From assembly GCA_003427395.1 (NCBI GenBank), contig BFEA01000071.1, positions 1,881,320-1,909,046 on the forward strand: a stretch of DNA of 27,727 nt, in the 5' to 3' direction. The position numbers were made by a program, and so were the translations under genes. Position 1 is the first letter of the stretch. Each line of letters starts with the position of its first letter. Positions 27,669 to 27,727 of this stretch are shown here, one piece after another. The stretch comes from Chara braunii. Its lineage: Eukaryota > Streptophyta > Charophyceae > Charales > Characeae. The notes beneath the pieces were generated by a model, which did no database searches, was not told where the DNA came from, and worked only from the letters and a program-made list of their open reading frames with translations.

Positions 27669-27727
<59 letters not shown>
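27669..27727. repeat. (CT)n microsatellite at the window end
   Basis: An uninterrupted CT run of about 29 units continues to the last bases. Confidence 0.97.

Larger units (their letters stand above)
27515..27727 (-). other. 5' region of HSP90C: leader, UTR or first intron, with GA/CT microsatellites
   Basis: Contains CT tracts (GA on the coding strand) at 27577-27615 and 27669-27727, and a short GT run at 27618-27636. The HSP90C frame stays open through here to an ATG at 27667. A second, different-frame ATG at 27575 opens a 112-codon hydrophobic frame. No TATA box can be identified before the window ends. Confidence 0.5.

Overview
The window is eukaryotic nuclear DNA from a green-lineage (plant or alga) genome. 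It is almost entirely one long, intron-rich gene on the minus strand that encodes a plastid-type HSP90 chaperone (HSP90C, the class of Arabidopsis HSP90.5). I rebuilt 18 exons from about 27.5 kb (5') down to 1.03 kb (3'). All 17 introns have GT-AG ends, all phases agree, and the joined reading frame has no gap from the ATP-binding domain to the stop codon. The modelled part is 817 codons plus stop, compared with about 780 residues for the Arabidopsis plastid protein (from memory). The assignment rests on the N-domain ATPase motifs, an S/R-rich leader ending just before a plastid-HSP90-like junction, a short charged linker, and a C-terminal tail ending DPWKS with neither MEEVD nor KDEL. The plant-like plastid HSP90, GT-AG introns up to 5.9 kb, CT and CA microsatellites and a tRNA-derived SINE suggest a large repeat-rich genome. 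A streptophyte (charophyte-grade alga or land plant) is my inference; the species cannot be named.

Layout by position: 1-1027 is 3' flank/UTR. 1028-1279 is the last exon (acidic tail). 3439-9219 holds the C-terminal domain and most of the middle domain. 10037-14831 holds the start of the middle domain, the linker and the end of the N-domain. 15448-21330 holds the ATPase N-domain. 27224-27514 or beyond is the leader exon. The initiator methionine is unresolved: the HSP90 frame of exon 1 has no ATG except one at 27667, beyond a GA-rich microsatellite, so the true start may lie past the end of the window.

The introns carry most of the novelty. Intron 9 contains a non-autonomous hAT-like element (10298-11351) with an 8-bp near-perfect target duplication and dense CCGAACG/CGTTCGG subterminal motifs; a second foldback lies inside it. 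Intron 10 contains a complete tRNA-derived SINE (9470-9668) with an A box, a B box, an A-rich tail and an 8-bp target duplication. A fragment of the same SINE family lies in intron 2. Introns 1 and 2 hold a cluster of foldback MITEs of three families, plus many minisatellites with 20, 26, 28, 33, 40, about 160 and about 305 bp periods. One of these (23401-23568) is a six-copy expansion of a unit present once in a diverged sister repeat at 24261-24362. Intron 8 has a duplicated sequence separated by T14-G27-T20-G24 homopolymers.

I found no second convincing protein gene, no CRISPR array, no rRNA and no functional tRNA. The remaining open frames are intronic or repeat-derived.
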